Source of the DNA: Gloeobacter violaceus PCC 7421
GTDB lineage: Bacteria; Cyanobacteriota; Cyanobacteriia; Gloeobacterales; Gloeobacteraceae
Direction: 5' to 3'
DNA: 64,000 bases
NCBI RefSeq assembly: GCF_000011385.1
Contig: NC_005125.1
Coordinates: forward strand, 2,728,001 to 2,792,000
Shown here in pieces: positions 25,899 to 33,883 of the stretch (position 1 is its first letter; every line of letters starts with the position of its first letter). A program made the translations under genes and the position numbers. The notes beneath the pieces are model-generated. The model was not told the DNA's origin and did not search any database. It saw only the letters and a program-made list of their open reading frames with translations.

Positions 25899-27716
25899 AT
25901 GGAAAGCCTTGTGCAGTTCGGTTGGCTGATCCCACTTTATTGTTTGGCGGGCGCCCTGTTTTCCCTACCCTGGGCGCTCACCCAGTCGAAAGGCCAGCGA
26001 ATTGCAGCTTTCGGCGGACTGTTCTTTACCGGGTTGGCGCTGCTGCACGCGAGCTTGATGTTGCCCGAGGTCCTGGCTGGAGCGGGCGGCACCTTTCGCT
26101 TTCCATGGATCGATTTTGGAACGCTGAATATCGAGGTGAGCGGCCTGATCAACCCGCTCACCGCCGGCACACTGGTGCTGGTGGCGGGGGTGAGCCTGCT
26201 GGTGCAACTGTACTCGCTGGGCTACATGGACCACGAGCCGCGGCTGGCCCGCTACTACGGCCTGCTCAGCTTTTTTACCATGGCCATGCTCGGGCTGGTG
26301 CTCTCCGACAACCTGCTCGCCATGTACGGCTTCTGGGAGTTGATGGGCCTGTCGAGCTATCTGCTGGTCGGCTTCTGGTGGTCAAAGCCCGCCGCCGCCG
26401 CCGCCGCCAAAAAAGCCTTTCTCACCACCCGCGTCGGCGACTTTTTGCTGCTGATTGGCATTCTGCTGCTCTACGTCAACGCCGGAACGCTTGAAATTAC
26501 GGCCCTGGGCGAATGGGCGGAAACGGCCACGATCGCCGCTCCCCTCGCCACGCTGATCGTGCTATTGCTGTTCGCGGGTCCGGTGGGCAAGTCGGCCCAG
26601 TTCCCGCTGCACGTCTGGTTGCCGGACGCGATGGAAGGTCCGACCCCGGCTTCGGCCCTCATCCACGCCGCCACGATGGTCGCCGCCGGGGTGTTCATGG
26701 TGGCGCGCCTCGAACCGGTCTTTGCCCTCTCGAGCACGGCCCTCATGGTCGTCGCCTACACCGGCGCCATCACCGCCCTGGGTTCGGCCCTGATGGCCAC
26801 GGCCCAAAACGACATCAAGCGGGTGCTCGCCTACTCGACCATCTCCCAGTTGGGCTACATGTTCATGGCTCTGGGCGTCGGAAACACCGAGGCGGCGATG
26901 TTCCACTTGTTCACCCACGCTTTTTTCAAGGCGATGCTGTTTCTCGGGGCCGGTTCGGTCATCCACGGCGCCCACACCCAGGACATGCGCGAGATGGGCG
27001 GTCTGATGGGCAGAATGCCGGTGACGGCCTTCACCTACGGCATCGGTGTGCTGGCGCTTGCCGGTGTCTTTCCTTTCGCCGGTTTCTGGTCAAAGGACGC
27101 TATCCTGCACGCCCTCGAAAAGGCCGAACTGTATCCGGTCTTTGCGATGGGGCTGTTGACCGCCGGTCTGACCGCCTTCTACATGGCCCGCCAGTACATC
27201 CTGGTCTTTTTGGGCAAGCCTTCTGAAAAATCGAGCCGCGCCCACGAGTCGACCTGGACGATGTCCCTGCCCTTGGTGATCCTGGCGGTTCCTTCGGCGG
27301 CGGCGGGCTGGCTGGGTAACGAGTGGTTCCTCAAAGAAGAACTGGACACGACGCTTCTTGTCCTCTCCTCGGGGGTGGTCACCGTCGGCTTCGCCGTCGC
27401 CCTCGCCGTTTACGTCTTCAATCTGGTGCCCAAGTCCGTGGTGCAGGCGCTCGTACCCGTGCGCGCCGCCCTCGAGAACCGTCTCTACATCGACGACTTT
27501 TACAGCCGAACCTTCGGCAACGGCTTGGCGGGCATCGCCGTGGTTGTCGCCTGGCTCGACCGCAACGTGGTTGACGGCATCGTCAACCTGGTGAGTGCCG
27601 TGACGCTCTTGAGCGGCGAGAGCCTCAAGTACCTGGAGACCGGTAAGGCGCAGCTCTATCTGCTGGTGATTTTCGTCTCGGTGATCGCCCTGGGCGTAAT
27701 GGTCGGAATGCGCTGA
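25899..27716 (+). CDS. ndhF: NAD(P)H-quinone oxidoreductase (NDH-1) subunit NdhF
   Basis: Proton-pumping antiporter-like membrane subunit of NDH-1 (complex I, NuoL/ND5 family). It has about 14-16 hydrophobic helices. Signatures include YSLGYMDHEPRLARYYGLLSFFTMAMLGLVLSDN, FWELMGLSSYLLVGFWW, AGPVGKSAQFPLHVWLPDAMEGPTPASALIHAATMV with the conserved lysine, QNDIKRVLAYSTISQLGYM, and HLFTHAFFKAMLFLGAGSVIH. At 605 residues it is short for NdhF1 (about 650-700) and near the length of the NdhF3/NdhF4 subunits used in CO2-uptake NDH-1 complexes, so that role is possible. No ndhD lies next to it. A TTG at 25872 would add nine residues. Confidence 0.93.
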   Translation: MESLVQFGWLIPLYCLAGALFSLPWALTQSKGQRIAAFGGLFFTGLALLHASLMLPEVLAGAGGTFRFPWIDFGTLNIEVSGLINPLTAGTLVLVAGVSLLVQLYSLGYMDHEPRLARYYGLLSFFTMAMLGLVLSDNLLAMYGFWELMGLSSYLLVGFWWSKPAAAAAAKKAFLTTRVGDFLLLIGILLLYVNAGTLEITALGEWAETATIAAPLATLIVLLLFAGPVGKSAQFPLHVWLPDAMEGPTPASALIHAATMVAAGVFMVARLEPVFALSSTALMVVAYTGAITALGSALMATAQNDIKRVLAYSTISQLGYMFMALGVGNTEAAMFHLFTHAFFKAMLFLGAGSVIHGAHTQDMREMGGLMGRMPVTAFTYGIGVLALAGVFPFAGFWSKDAILHALEKAELYPVFAMGLLTAGLTAFYMARQYILVFLGKPSEKSSRAHESTWTMSLPLVILAVPSAAAGWLGNEWFLKEELDTTLLVLSSGVVTVGFAVALAVYVFNLVPKSVVQALVPVRAALENRLYIDDFYSRTFGNGLAGIAVVVAWLDRNVVDGIVNLVSAVTLLSGESLKYLETGKAQLYLLVIFVSVIALGVMVGMR

Positions 27717-28048
27717 GCGGGACCGTCCTGCAAATTGGCCGATTAAAGTCTTTTAAAAGTGTGGCTTTGCTGCTGTTTCGCGGTGAGCAGGTAGTAGTAG
27801 CCCTTGCCATTGAGGTTGATGGACCGCCGCTTCAGCGGCAAGGCAGTACTGCAGGTTGCAGCGCGTTAGTGTCCTGTGAGCAAAAAGGCCAGGTTGGTCT
27901 CAGCCTCCAGCACGAGCTGACACGCAGCTGCCATGGGCGCCCTTAAGCCGGCTCCGATCGCCGTCGCTTCGATCCCACCGCCCACGGTTGTGTGTCAAGC
28001 TGGGAAAACGGCCAATTTGTGCCAATCGTTATCTGGAGAACTTTCGCC
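27717..28048. other. 332-base intergenic region between ndhF and the aspartate aminotransferase gene
   Basis: No convincing gene. A 61-codon open frame at 27761-27946 has no ribosome site and no recognisable features. The stretch contains competing inverted repeats: GCCGC-TTCA-GCGGC at 27826-27839, and CCTTGCC (27802-27808) against GGCAAGG (27837-27843). These overlap and exclude each other. I see no tRNA and no known riboswitch. Confidence 0.5.
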
Positions 28049-29236
28049 ATGTCCCGCCTGGCCACCCGCGTCGCTTCGCTGACTCCATCGCTCACGCTTG
28101 CCATTGCCGCCAAAGCCAAGGCGCTGGCGGCGGGCGGCGTCGATGTGTGCGGCCTGAGCGCCGGGGAACCCGATTTCGATACTCCTGCTCCCATCAAGGC
28201 GGCGGCCAAGGCGGCCCTCGACCGCGGTGAGACCAAGTACGGACCGGTGGCCGGGCAGCCGCGCCTGCGCGAACGGATTGCCCGAAAGTTGGAGCGCGAA
28301 AACGGCCTACCCTACACCCCCGAGCAGATTCTGGTCACCAACGGCGGCAAGCAGGGCCTTTACAACGCGATCATGGCCCTCATCGAACCCGGCGATGCGG
28401 TGCTCATCCCGAGCCCCTACTGGCTGAGCTACCCGGAGATGGTTTCGCTCGCGGGCGGTACCTCGGTGCTCTTGCCCACCACCGAGGCGACCGGCTTCAA
28501 GATCACGCCTGAGCAACTGGAGGCCGCCATCACCCCCCGCACCCGGTTGCTCATCCTCAATTCCCCCTCCAACCCGACGGGCATGGTCTACAGCCGCCCC
28601 GAACTGGAGGCGATTACCGAGGTGGTTCTGCGCCACGACCTGATGGTTCTCTCCGACGAAATCTACGAAAAACTCGTCTACGACGGCGCGCGGCACCACA
28701 GCATCGGCGGCCTGGGGCGCGAAATGTTTGCGCGCACGATCACCAGCGGCGGCTTCAGCAAGGCTTTTGCGATGACCGGCTGGCGGCTCGGGTACCTGGC
28801 CGGTCCCACGGACCTGATTGGGGCCGCCGGCGCCATTCAGAGCCACAGCACCTCCAACGTCGCCGCCTACTCCCAAGCCGGGGCGTTGGCGGCCCTCGAA
28901 GATCCGCAGGTGGCGCTCGAAGTGGAGCGGATGGTGCGCGTCTTCGCCGAGCGGCGCACCGCCATGTACGATGCGGTGGCGGCGATCCCGGGTCTGCGCT
29001 GTGCCCGTGCCCAGGGGGCTTTCTATCTGCTGCCGGATATTTCCGCCACGGGCCTCAATTCCACGGCCTTCTGCGAACAACTGCTCGACCAATTCCACGT
29101 CGCTGCGGTGCCCGGCATCGCCTTCGGCTCGGACAGCCACGTCCGCCTTTCTTACGCCACCGACCTCGACACCATCTACAAAGGCGTTGAACGTCTCGGC
29201 CAGTTTGTGCGCCAGTGCCTGGCCGTGCGCGCCTGA
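28049..29236 (+). CDS. Aspartate aminotransferase (class I, subgroup Ib)
   Basis: PLP-dependent transfer of the amino group between aspartate and 2-oxoglutarate. The 395-residue protein shows LSAGEPDFDTPAPIKAAAKAAL, YGPVAGQPRLRERIA, LVTNGGKQGLYNA, LNSPSNPTGMVYS (PLP-binding Asn), LSDEIYEKLVYDG (Asp and Tyr), SGGFSKAFAMTGWRLGYLAG with the Schiff-base lysine, and VRLSYATD with the carboxylate-binding arginine. The start is ATG 28049 with GGAG at 28034-28037. The subgroup Ib enzymes in some cyanobacteria also accept prephenate; I cannot decide this here. The convergent class V gene ends seven bases downstream. Confidence 0.93.
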   Translation: MSRLATRVASLTPSLTLAIAAKAKALAAGGVDVCGLSAGEPDFDTPAPIKAAAKAALDRGETKYGPVAGQPRLRERIARKLERENGLPYTPEQILVTNGGKQGLYNAIMALIEPGDAVLIPSPYWLSYPEMVSLAGGTSVLLPTTEATGFKITPEQLEAAITPRTRLLILNSPSNPTGMVYSRPELEAITEVVLRHDLMVLSDEIYEKLVYDGARHHSIGGLGREMFARTITSGGFSKAFAMTGWRLGYLAGPTDLIGAAGAIQSHSTSNVAAYSQAGALAALEDPQVALEVERMVRVFAERRTAMYDAVAAIPGLRCARAQGAFYLLPDISATGLNSTAFCEQLLDQFHVAAVPGIAFGSDSHVRLSYATDLDTIYKGVERLGQFVRQCLAVRA

Positions 29237-29242
29237 AGCACT

Positions 29243-30481
29243 CTACAAGATGCTCTCCAGCCCCACGATGAGCCGGTCGATCTCTGCAGGCGTGTTGTAG
29301 TGGACCATCGAGACGCGCACGATCCCCCCGGCAGGGGTGAGACCGAGGCTGTCGATGAGGCGGCGGGCGTAAAAGTCGCCCCAGCGGATGCCAATCTTGA
29401 GCGGATCGATCCGGGTCGGGATCTCCGAGGCGTGACGGCCCGGAATCCAGAAGCTCACCGTCGGAACGCGCCGCTCGCGGTCCGCCCCGCGCAGACCCAG
29501 GATGCGCACGTTTGGCTTACTGGTTAAATAGGCAAGCAGCCGGGCGCCCAGGTACTCCTCGTGGCGGGCAATCGGTTCAAAAGCCTGCTCCACCCGGCCG
29601 TGGACGGTGTCGGCCGGTATCTGGGCGTGCAGCGCGGCCAGCTCTTCGCAATAATCGACCAGGCCGCTCATCCCCCAGGCCAGTTCGAAGTTGGCGTTGC
29701 CGGGCTGCAACTTGTAGGGAATGTCGTCTTTGCCGATGAAGTAGTGGTTGAGACTCGCCAGCTCCAACAGCCAGTCGCGCTTGCCGTAGAGCACCGCCGC
29801 GTGGGGACCGTAGGTCTTGTAGGTGCTGAAGGTCAGAAAATCGACACCGGTGGCGCGCACGTCGATGGCGCGGTGGGGGGCGTAGGCGACCGCGTCGATG
29901 CAGACGCGCGCTCCGTAGCGGTGGGCCAGCCGAACGATCTGGGCTACAGGCTGGATGGTGCCCACGACGTTGGAAGCGTAGGTGAAGCACACCAGCCGGG
30001 TGCGCTCACCCAGCAACATCTCCAGATCTTCCGGTTCCAGCGTCCAGGTCTCGGGGTTGATCTTCCAGATCTTGAGGGCGAGCCCCCGTTGGTGGGCCAG
30101 GCGCACCCAGGGTCCGATATTCGATTCGTGGTCACAGTCGGTGACGACGATCTCATCGCCGGGCTGCAGGCTGGGAGCCATCGCCGCTGCCAGGTTGGAA
30201 AGCAATTGGGTGGTGGAGGAGCCGTGGACGATCTCTTCGGGATATTCGGCGTTCAAGTAGGCGGCCATTCGGGCGCGGGCCAGGTCGAGCCGGGCGGTGG
30301 CCGCCTCGGAGATCGCATAGGAGGCACCGATCTGCACGTTGGTGGTCAGCAAAAAATCGGCAATCCGCTCGACCACCCGGCCAAGAATCTGCGAACCGCC
30401 CGCGTTGTCTAAAAAAGTCCACTCACCCATCAGCGCCGGAAACTGCCGCCGCACAAAATCGAGATCGAGCACATTATTCAT
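29243..30481 (-). CDS. Class V PLP enzyme, cysteine-desulfurase-like but without the catalytic cysteine
   Basis: From ATG 30479-30481 the protein has 412 residues. It has the fold-type I class V pattern: FLDNAGGSQILG, VHGSSTTQLLSNLAAAM, VTDCDHESNIGPWVRLA, VCIDAVAYAPHRAIDV, LTFSTYKTYGPHAAVLYG with the PLP lysine, and SFWIPGRHASEI. In SufS/CsdA the C-terminal loop R..G..C carries the sulfur-accepting cysteine; here the equivalent stretch is IRWGDFYARRLIDSLG, with Tyr. This pattern fits the VC1184-like subfamily, whose substrate is unknown. It diverges from the 2OG dioxygenase gene across 142 bases. Confidence 0.88.
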   Translation of the reverse strand: MNNVLDLDFVRRQFPALMGEWTFLDNAGGSQILGRVVERIADFLLTTNVQIGASYAISEAATARLDLARARMAAYLNAEYPEEIVHGSSTTQLLSNLAAAMAPSLQPGDEIVVTDCDHESNIGPWVRLAHQRGLALKIWKINPETWTLEPEDLEMLLGERTRLVCFTYASNVVGTIQPVAQIVRLAHRYGARVCIDAVAYAPHRAIDVRATGVDFLTFSTYKTYGPHAAVLYGKRDWLLELASLNHYFIGKDDIPYKLQPGNANFELAWGMSGLVDYCEELAALHAQIPADTVHGRVEQAFEPIARHEEYLGARLLAYLTSKPNVRILGLRGADRERRVPTVSFWIPGRHASEIPTRIDPLKIGIRWGDFYARRLIDSLGLTPAGGIVRVSMVHYNTPAEIDRLIVGLESIL

Positions 30482-30588
30482 ATTGCGTTTGCTGAGCGCC
30501 TTTCCCAATCTATCCCGGATGGCAGTGTCGCAGGCCCTGGCCTCTGTAAAAAATGTTTATTACGCTACATTTTAATTGGGGAGCGATT

Positions 30589-30594
30589 TATAAT
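30589..30594 (+). promoter_or_regulatory. Perfect TATAAT -10 element upstream of the 2OG dioxygenase gene
   Basis: TATAAT at 30589-30594 lies 30 bases before the start codon of the dioxygenase gene in an AT-rich divergent gap, giving a leader of about 23 bases. The matching -35 at 17 bases (TACATT, 30566-30571) is poor. Transcription would begin near 30601. Confidence 0.5.
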
Positions 30595-30623
30595 GGGTCT
30601 GGACGCAGCAGAGGAAAGCGCGC

Positions 30624-31277
30624 ATGGAACAGTTGTTTACCCTGCAGCGGCTGGATTTTGATGTCTCTGAAATTCGTACCTATTTTGCATCGCTTCCGGC
30701 CGATCAGTACACGCCCGGCGGTTATCGCACGCGCCGGTTCGATTGCTTCAAACTGTCGACTGCGGGGCTGATTAAACTACCCCATCAAGATTTTTACCAG
30801 AGCAGCGATTACAATCCCAAGCTGGGAGGGATTGTGCGCTCCTATCAACCTCTGGCAGATGAGTTGACCGGACTGGCGAGTTTCGCTCAACTGTTGCAAA
30901 CGTTCGCCCGCCTGTCGGCATTGCGCGGCGAGGCCGTCGAAATCGGCGTGCACCAGCTGGAGATCAGCTGCAGCGAGGGTCATTTGGGCTATCCCGCTCC
31001 CGAGGGCATCCACCAGGACGGCTTCCAGGTGATCGGCATCTACGTGGTGGGTGTGGACAACCTGCAGGGGGGCGAGACGCTTCTGTACCGCGAGAAGCAC
31101 GGCAGGCCGATTTTGCGCTGGACGCTCAATCCCGGCGAACTGCTGGTCATCAACGACCGCGAGCTGTTTCACTACACCTCGCCTATCCGGGTGCAGCAGC
31201 CGGGCCGGGGAGTGCGCGACGCCTTCGTCTTCACGGCGAACGCACTGGCGGGCGGGCAGTACAGCACTGCCGCCTGA
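30624..31277 (+). CDS. 2-oxoglutarate/Fe(II) dioxygenase family protein (PF10014-like, amino acid hydroxylase type)
   Basis: A 217-residue protein. The order of blocks matches the family of L-isoleucine and related amino acid dioxygenases: FKLSTAGLIKLPHQDFYQS, YNPKLGGIVRSYQPL, VEIGVHQLEIS, PAPEGIHQDGFQVIGIYVVG (the HxD iron ligands), GGETLLYREK, NPGELLVINDRELFHYTSPI (distal His) and RDAFVFT (2OG-binding Arg). Expected activity is hydroxylation of a free amino acid or a small related compound. A start at ATG 30624 has AGGAAA eight bases upstream. It sits next to two PLP enzymes; whether they share a pathway is not shown by the sequence. Confidence 0.87.
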   Translation: MEQLFTLQRLDFDVSEIRTYFASLPADQYTPGGYRTRRFDCFKLSTAGLIKLPHQDFYQSSDYNPKLGGIVRSYQPLADELTGLASFAQLLQTFARLSALRGEAVEIGVHQLEISCSEGHLGYPAPEGIHQDGFQVIGIYVVGVDNLQGGETLLYREKHGRPILRWTLNPGELLVINDRELFHYTSPIRVQQPGRGVRDAFVFTANALAGGQYSTAA

Positions 31278-31281
31278 GCGC

Positions 31282-32520
31282 TTAGCGGCCGGTGTACGCC
31301 ACGCGCCAGACGGTATTGCCCGCGTCGTCGGCCACCAACAGCGATCCGTCCGCGAGGGTGGTCACCCCCACCGGCCGCCCGTAAACTTCGGAGCGGGCCT
31401 CATCGGCGATAAAACCAGTCAAAAAGTCCTGGGCAGGACCGGTGGGCTGACCGTTGCGAAACGGCACAAAAAGCACCTTGTAGCCTGCGAAGCGCGAACG
31501 GTTCCAGGAGCCGCGCTGACCGATAAAGGCGCCGCCGTGGTAGGTGGCCGGAAAAGTGCGCGCCCGGTAGAAGGCGAGCCCCAACGAGGCGGTGTGGGCA
31601 CCCAGGCCAAAATCCGGCTCGACGGCCTTGGCCACCAGGTCGGGGCGCTTGCCCTTCTGGCGCGGATCTTCGTTCTGGCCGAAGTAGGCGTAGGGCCAGC
31701 CGTAGAAGGCACCCTCGCGCACGCGGGTGAGATAATCGGGCACCAGGTCGTCCCCCAGGTGATCGCGCTCGTTGACGACTGTCCAGAGGCTGTTGCTGTC
31801 GGGCAGCCAGTCCATGCCCACCGGGTTGCGCAGGCCGCCGGCAAACACGCGCAGGCCGCTGCCGTCGGGGTTGACCTCCAGAATCGCCGCCCGCCTCGGA
31901 TCTTTGGCGTCGATATTTTCTTCATCGACGTTGGTGGCCGATCCCACGGAGATATAGATTTTTTTGCCGTCGGGGCCGGCCGTCAGATTGCGCGTCCAGT
32001 GGTTGTTGTAGCCGGTGCCGGGCAGATCGACGATCTTGGTTCCTGGCGCGGCGATGCGCAGTTGGCCGCTTTTGTAGGGGTAGCGCAGCAGGCCGTCGGT
32101 GTTGGCCACGTAGAAACTGTCGCCCAACACCAGCATGCCGAAGGGCAGGTTGAGGCCGCTTAGAAACACCGAGCGCACCTCGGGGGTGCCGTCGCCATTG
32201 CCGTCGCGCAGCAGGGTGATACGGTTGGCGGAGGGACCGTACCTTGGGGTGCGCGACTCAGCCGCCAGCACATCGCCGTTAGGTAACACGTACAGCCAGC
32301 GCGGATTGTCGAGTTCCCCGGCAAAGCGGCTTACCCGAAAACCCGCCGGGGCGACAGGGGTGCGACCCTCCGGCCAGCCGATTGCTTCGGCGCGCTTGGT
32401 GGCGGAGGGGGTGGCAAAGGGCTGGGGCAGCATCTCTTTGGCAGTGGCGAAGGACAATGCCGAAGCGCCGACCGCCAGGGCCAGGGCTGAAGCTGTTGCA
32501 GTGCGGACGACCCAATTCAT
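31282..32520 (-). CDS. Secreted sorbosone dehydrogenase-like (PQQ-type beta-propeller) protein
   Basis: A 412-residue protein with a signal peptide (ATASALALAVGASALSFATA). The repeated blade pattern and motifs match the PQQ-dependent glucose/sorbosone dehydrogenase family: LDNPRWLYVLPNGDVLAAES, GLNLPFGMLVLGDSFYVANTDGLLRYPY, NNHWTRNLTAGPDGKKIYISVGSATNV, RNPVGMDWLPDSNSLWTVVNERD, YGWPYAYFGQ, FIGQRGSWNRS and RPVGVTTLADGSLLVADDAGNTVWRV. It is expected in the periplasm, where it would oxidise a sugar or aldose with PQQ as cofactor. No PQQ biosynthesis gene is in the window. It is convergent with the dioxygenase gene, four bases apart. Confidence 0.88.
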   Translation of the reverse strand: MNWVVRTATASALALAVGASALSFATAKEMLPQPFATPSATKRAEAIGWPEGRTPVAPAGFRVSRFAGELDNPRWLYVLPNGDVLAAESRTPRYGPSANRITLLRDGNGDGTPEVRSVFLSGLNLPFGMLVLGDSFYVANTDGLLRYPYKSGQLRIAAPGTKIVDLPGTGYNNHWTRNLTAGPDGKKIYISVGSATNVDEENIDAKDPRRAAILEVNPDGSGLRVFAGGLRNPVGMDWLPDSNSLWTVVNERDHLGDDLVPDYLTRVREGAFYGWPYAYFGQNEDPRQKGKRPDLVAKAVEPDFGLGAHTASLGLAFYRARTFPATYHGGAFIGQRGSWNRSRFAGYKVLFVPFRNGQPTGPAQDFLTGFIADEARSEVYGRPVGVTTLADGSLLVADDAGNTVWRVAYTGR

Positions 32521-32615
32521 CGCCGATCCTTAGCTTGCAGTTGTGCAACCGATCGTAACCCGCGTCTTCACAGTTTGCGGCAGCCGCAAACCACTGCCTC
32601 AGGGTTCGCGAGACG

Positions 32616-33005
32616 CTACGCGGTGCTATCGTCCTCTTCGCCGCAGGGCATCTGTGCGTATCTTTCCGACGCGCCGCAGGAATCTTCTGAGTAGACCGCT
32701 TCCTCGTGCGAGTCGAAGATTTCGTTGGCGGCCAATCCGCCGATCAAGCCGTAGGCTGCGGCGGCCGGGGCGGCGCCGATGCCTCCCGTAGCCAGCACAA
32801 AAGCGCCGACACCGACGCCGATGCCGATTGCTCCCCAGGTTTCGCCGTCCAAACCCCAAAAACTGCCGTCGCCCGTATCGAGATCCAGGCCCAGAATGTT
32901 GCCGTCGCTTCCCTCGGGCACCTCCTCCAGAAACATCTGCGCGAGAGTGGCTTCCTGGTCTTCGTTGAGATTTTCCTGTTCGTTCGCTTCCTCGGGTCCG
33001 GCCAT
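32616..33005 (-). CDS. Small acidic protein with glycine-rich hydrophobic core
   Basis: A 129-residue protein from ATG 33003-33005, with GGAGGG immediately upstream. The first 60 residues are strongly acidic (EEANEQENLNEDQEATLAQMFLEEVPEGSD). The middle is a glycine-rich membrane-like segment (WGAIGIGVGVGAFVLATGGIGAAPAAAAYGLIGGL). The C-terminus is acidic again with two cysteines (SEDSCGASERYAQMPCGEEDD). The acidic-leader plus GxxxG-rich core resembles bacteriocin-like or glycine-zipper proteins, but there is no clear double-glycine cleavage site and no transporter or maturation gene nearby. Function unknown. Confidence 0.6.
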   Translation of the reverse strand: MAGPEEANEQENLNEDQEATLAQMFLEEVPEGSDGNILGLDLDTGDGSFWGLDGETWGAIGIGVGVGAFVLATGGIGAAPAAAAYGLIGGLAANEIFDSHEEAVYSEDSCGASERYAQMPCGEEDDSTA

Positions 33006-33130
33006 ACTTCCCTCCAATCACAGCCCTGACCGGCCCAGATACCCTTGGTCGCCCGCTCCTGGGGAGTGCCGACAGATCAGGCAGGTCGCTCCACGCTAGG
33101 GAATCCCGGCAAGAAGTAAAGAGGCAATCC

Positions 33131-33760
33131 TCAGCCGCCGCCGCTGAAGGTGGCGATGCGCGCCTTGAATTCGGCGGTGTCGTTGGCGTGGGGAAATGGT
33201 GCCTCCGGCACGGCCACACCCAAAAACCGGCAGAGCGGTTCCCAACCTTCCTTGACTTCGAAGACCAGCAGCCGCTCAGCGGGAACCGCGGCTTTGACCG
33301 CCTCGATGTGGCGGTTGAACACCGCCACGGCGTGCTCGCGGTCTTCGAAACGACCACCAAAGGTGCCCTCCCAGATGATCCTATCCACCATGCGGCTGAA
33401 CTGGGTCCGCTCAGAAATCGGGGGCTTACCGGAACTGTAGATGGTCTCGAAGGCGCTCTGGTACCACTTGTAGGGGTCGCGCACGCTCAGCAGCACCTTC
33501 GCCGCCGGGAAGACCTGGATCAATTCTCGGTAGAACGCGCAGGTCGGCCAGTCCACCGAGGAGCGGAAATTCTGGTACAGCGCTTTCCAAGCGACCGGTT
33601 TGCCCTGGGAGGCGTCCTCCCACGTCTGTAGGTGGCCGGGATTTTTCTGCCCGTCCAGCACCTCCACCATGTGGTAGCAAGGCCCAAACCCAAGCATCTC
33701 CAGGGCAATCTTGAGCGACAGGGTACCCGTTCTGCCAAAACCCGCGCCGATTATTTCCAT
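33131..33760 (-). CDS. Sulfotransferase family protein
   Basis: A 209-residue protein from ATG 33758-33760. The N-terminal IIGAGFGRTGTLSLKIALEMLGFGPCYHM is the 5'-phosphosulfate-binding loop of the PAPS sulfotransferase subfamily that is common in bacteria and fungi. KVLLSVRDPYKWYQSAFETIY supplies the 3'-phosphate-binding Arg and Ser, and LLVFEVKEGWEPLCRFLGVAVPEAPFPHANDT closes the fold. It would transfer sulfate from PAPS to an unknown acceptor. It is a stand-alone gene. Confidence 0.88.
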   Translation of the reverse strand: MEIIGAGFGRTGTLSLKIALEMLGFGPCYHMVEVLDGQKNPGHLQTWEDASQGKPVAWKALYQNFRSSVDWPTCAFYRELIQVFPAAKVLLSVRDPYKWYQSAFETIYSSGKPPISERTQFSRMVDRIIWEGTFGGRFEDREHAVAVFNRHIEAVKAAVPAERLLVFEVKEGWEPLCRFLGVAVPEAPFPHANDTAEFKARIATFSGGG

Positions 33761-33883
33761 ACACACACCTTCACGCAGTTCACAGTCCGATCGTAAGGCC
33801 CCGCAAAGCGCCTGCGGCTCGCCTTTGATCGAAAACCGGAGCGCTCCCGGGCACACCAGTCGAGCACGGCCGGTCCGCTGCGA

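Noticed and set aside
27761-27946. 61-codon ORF after ndhF
   Set aside because: No ribosome site, no family, and it lies in a stretch of mutually exclusive inverted repeats.
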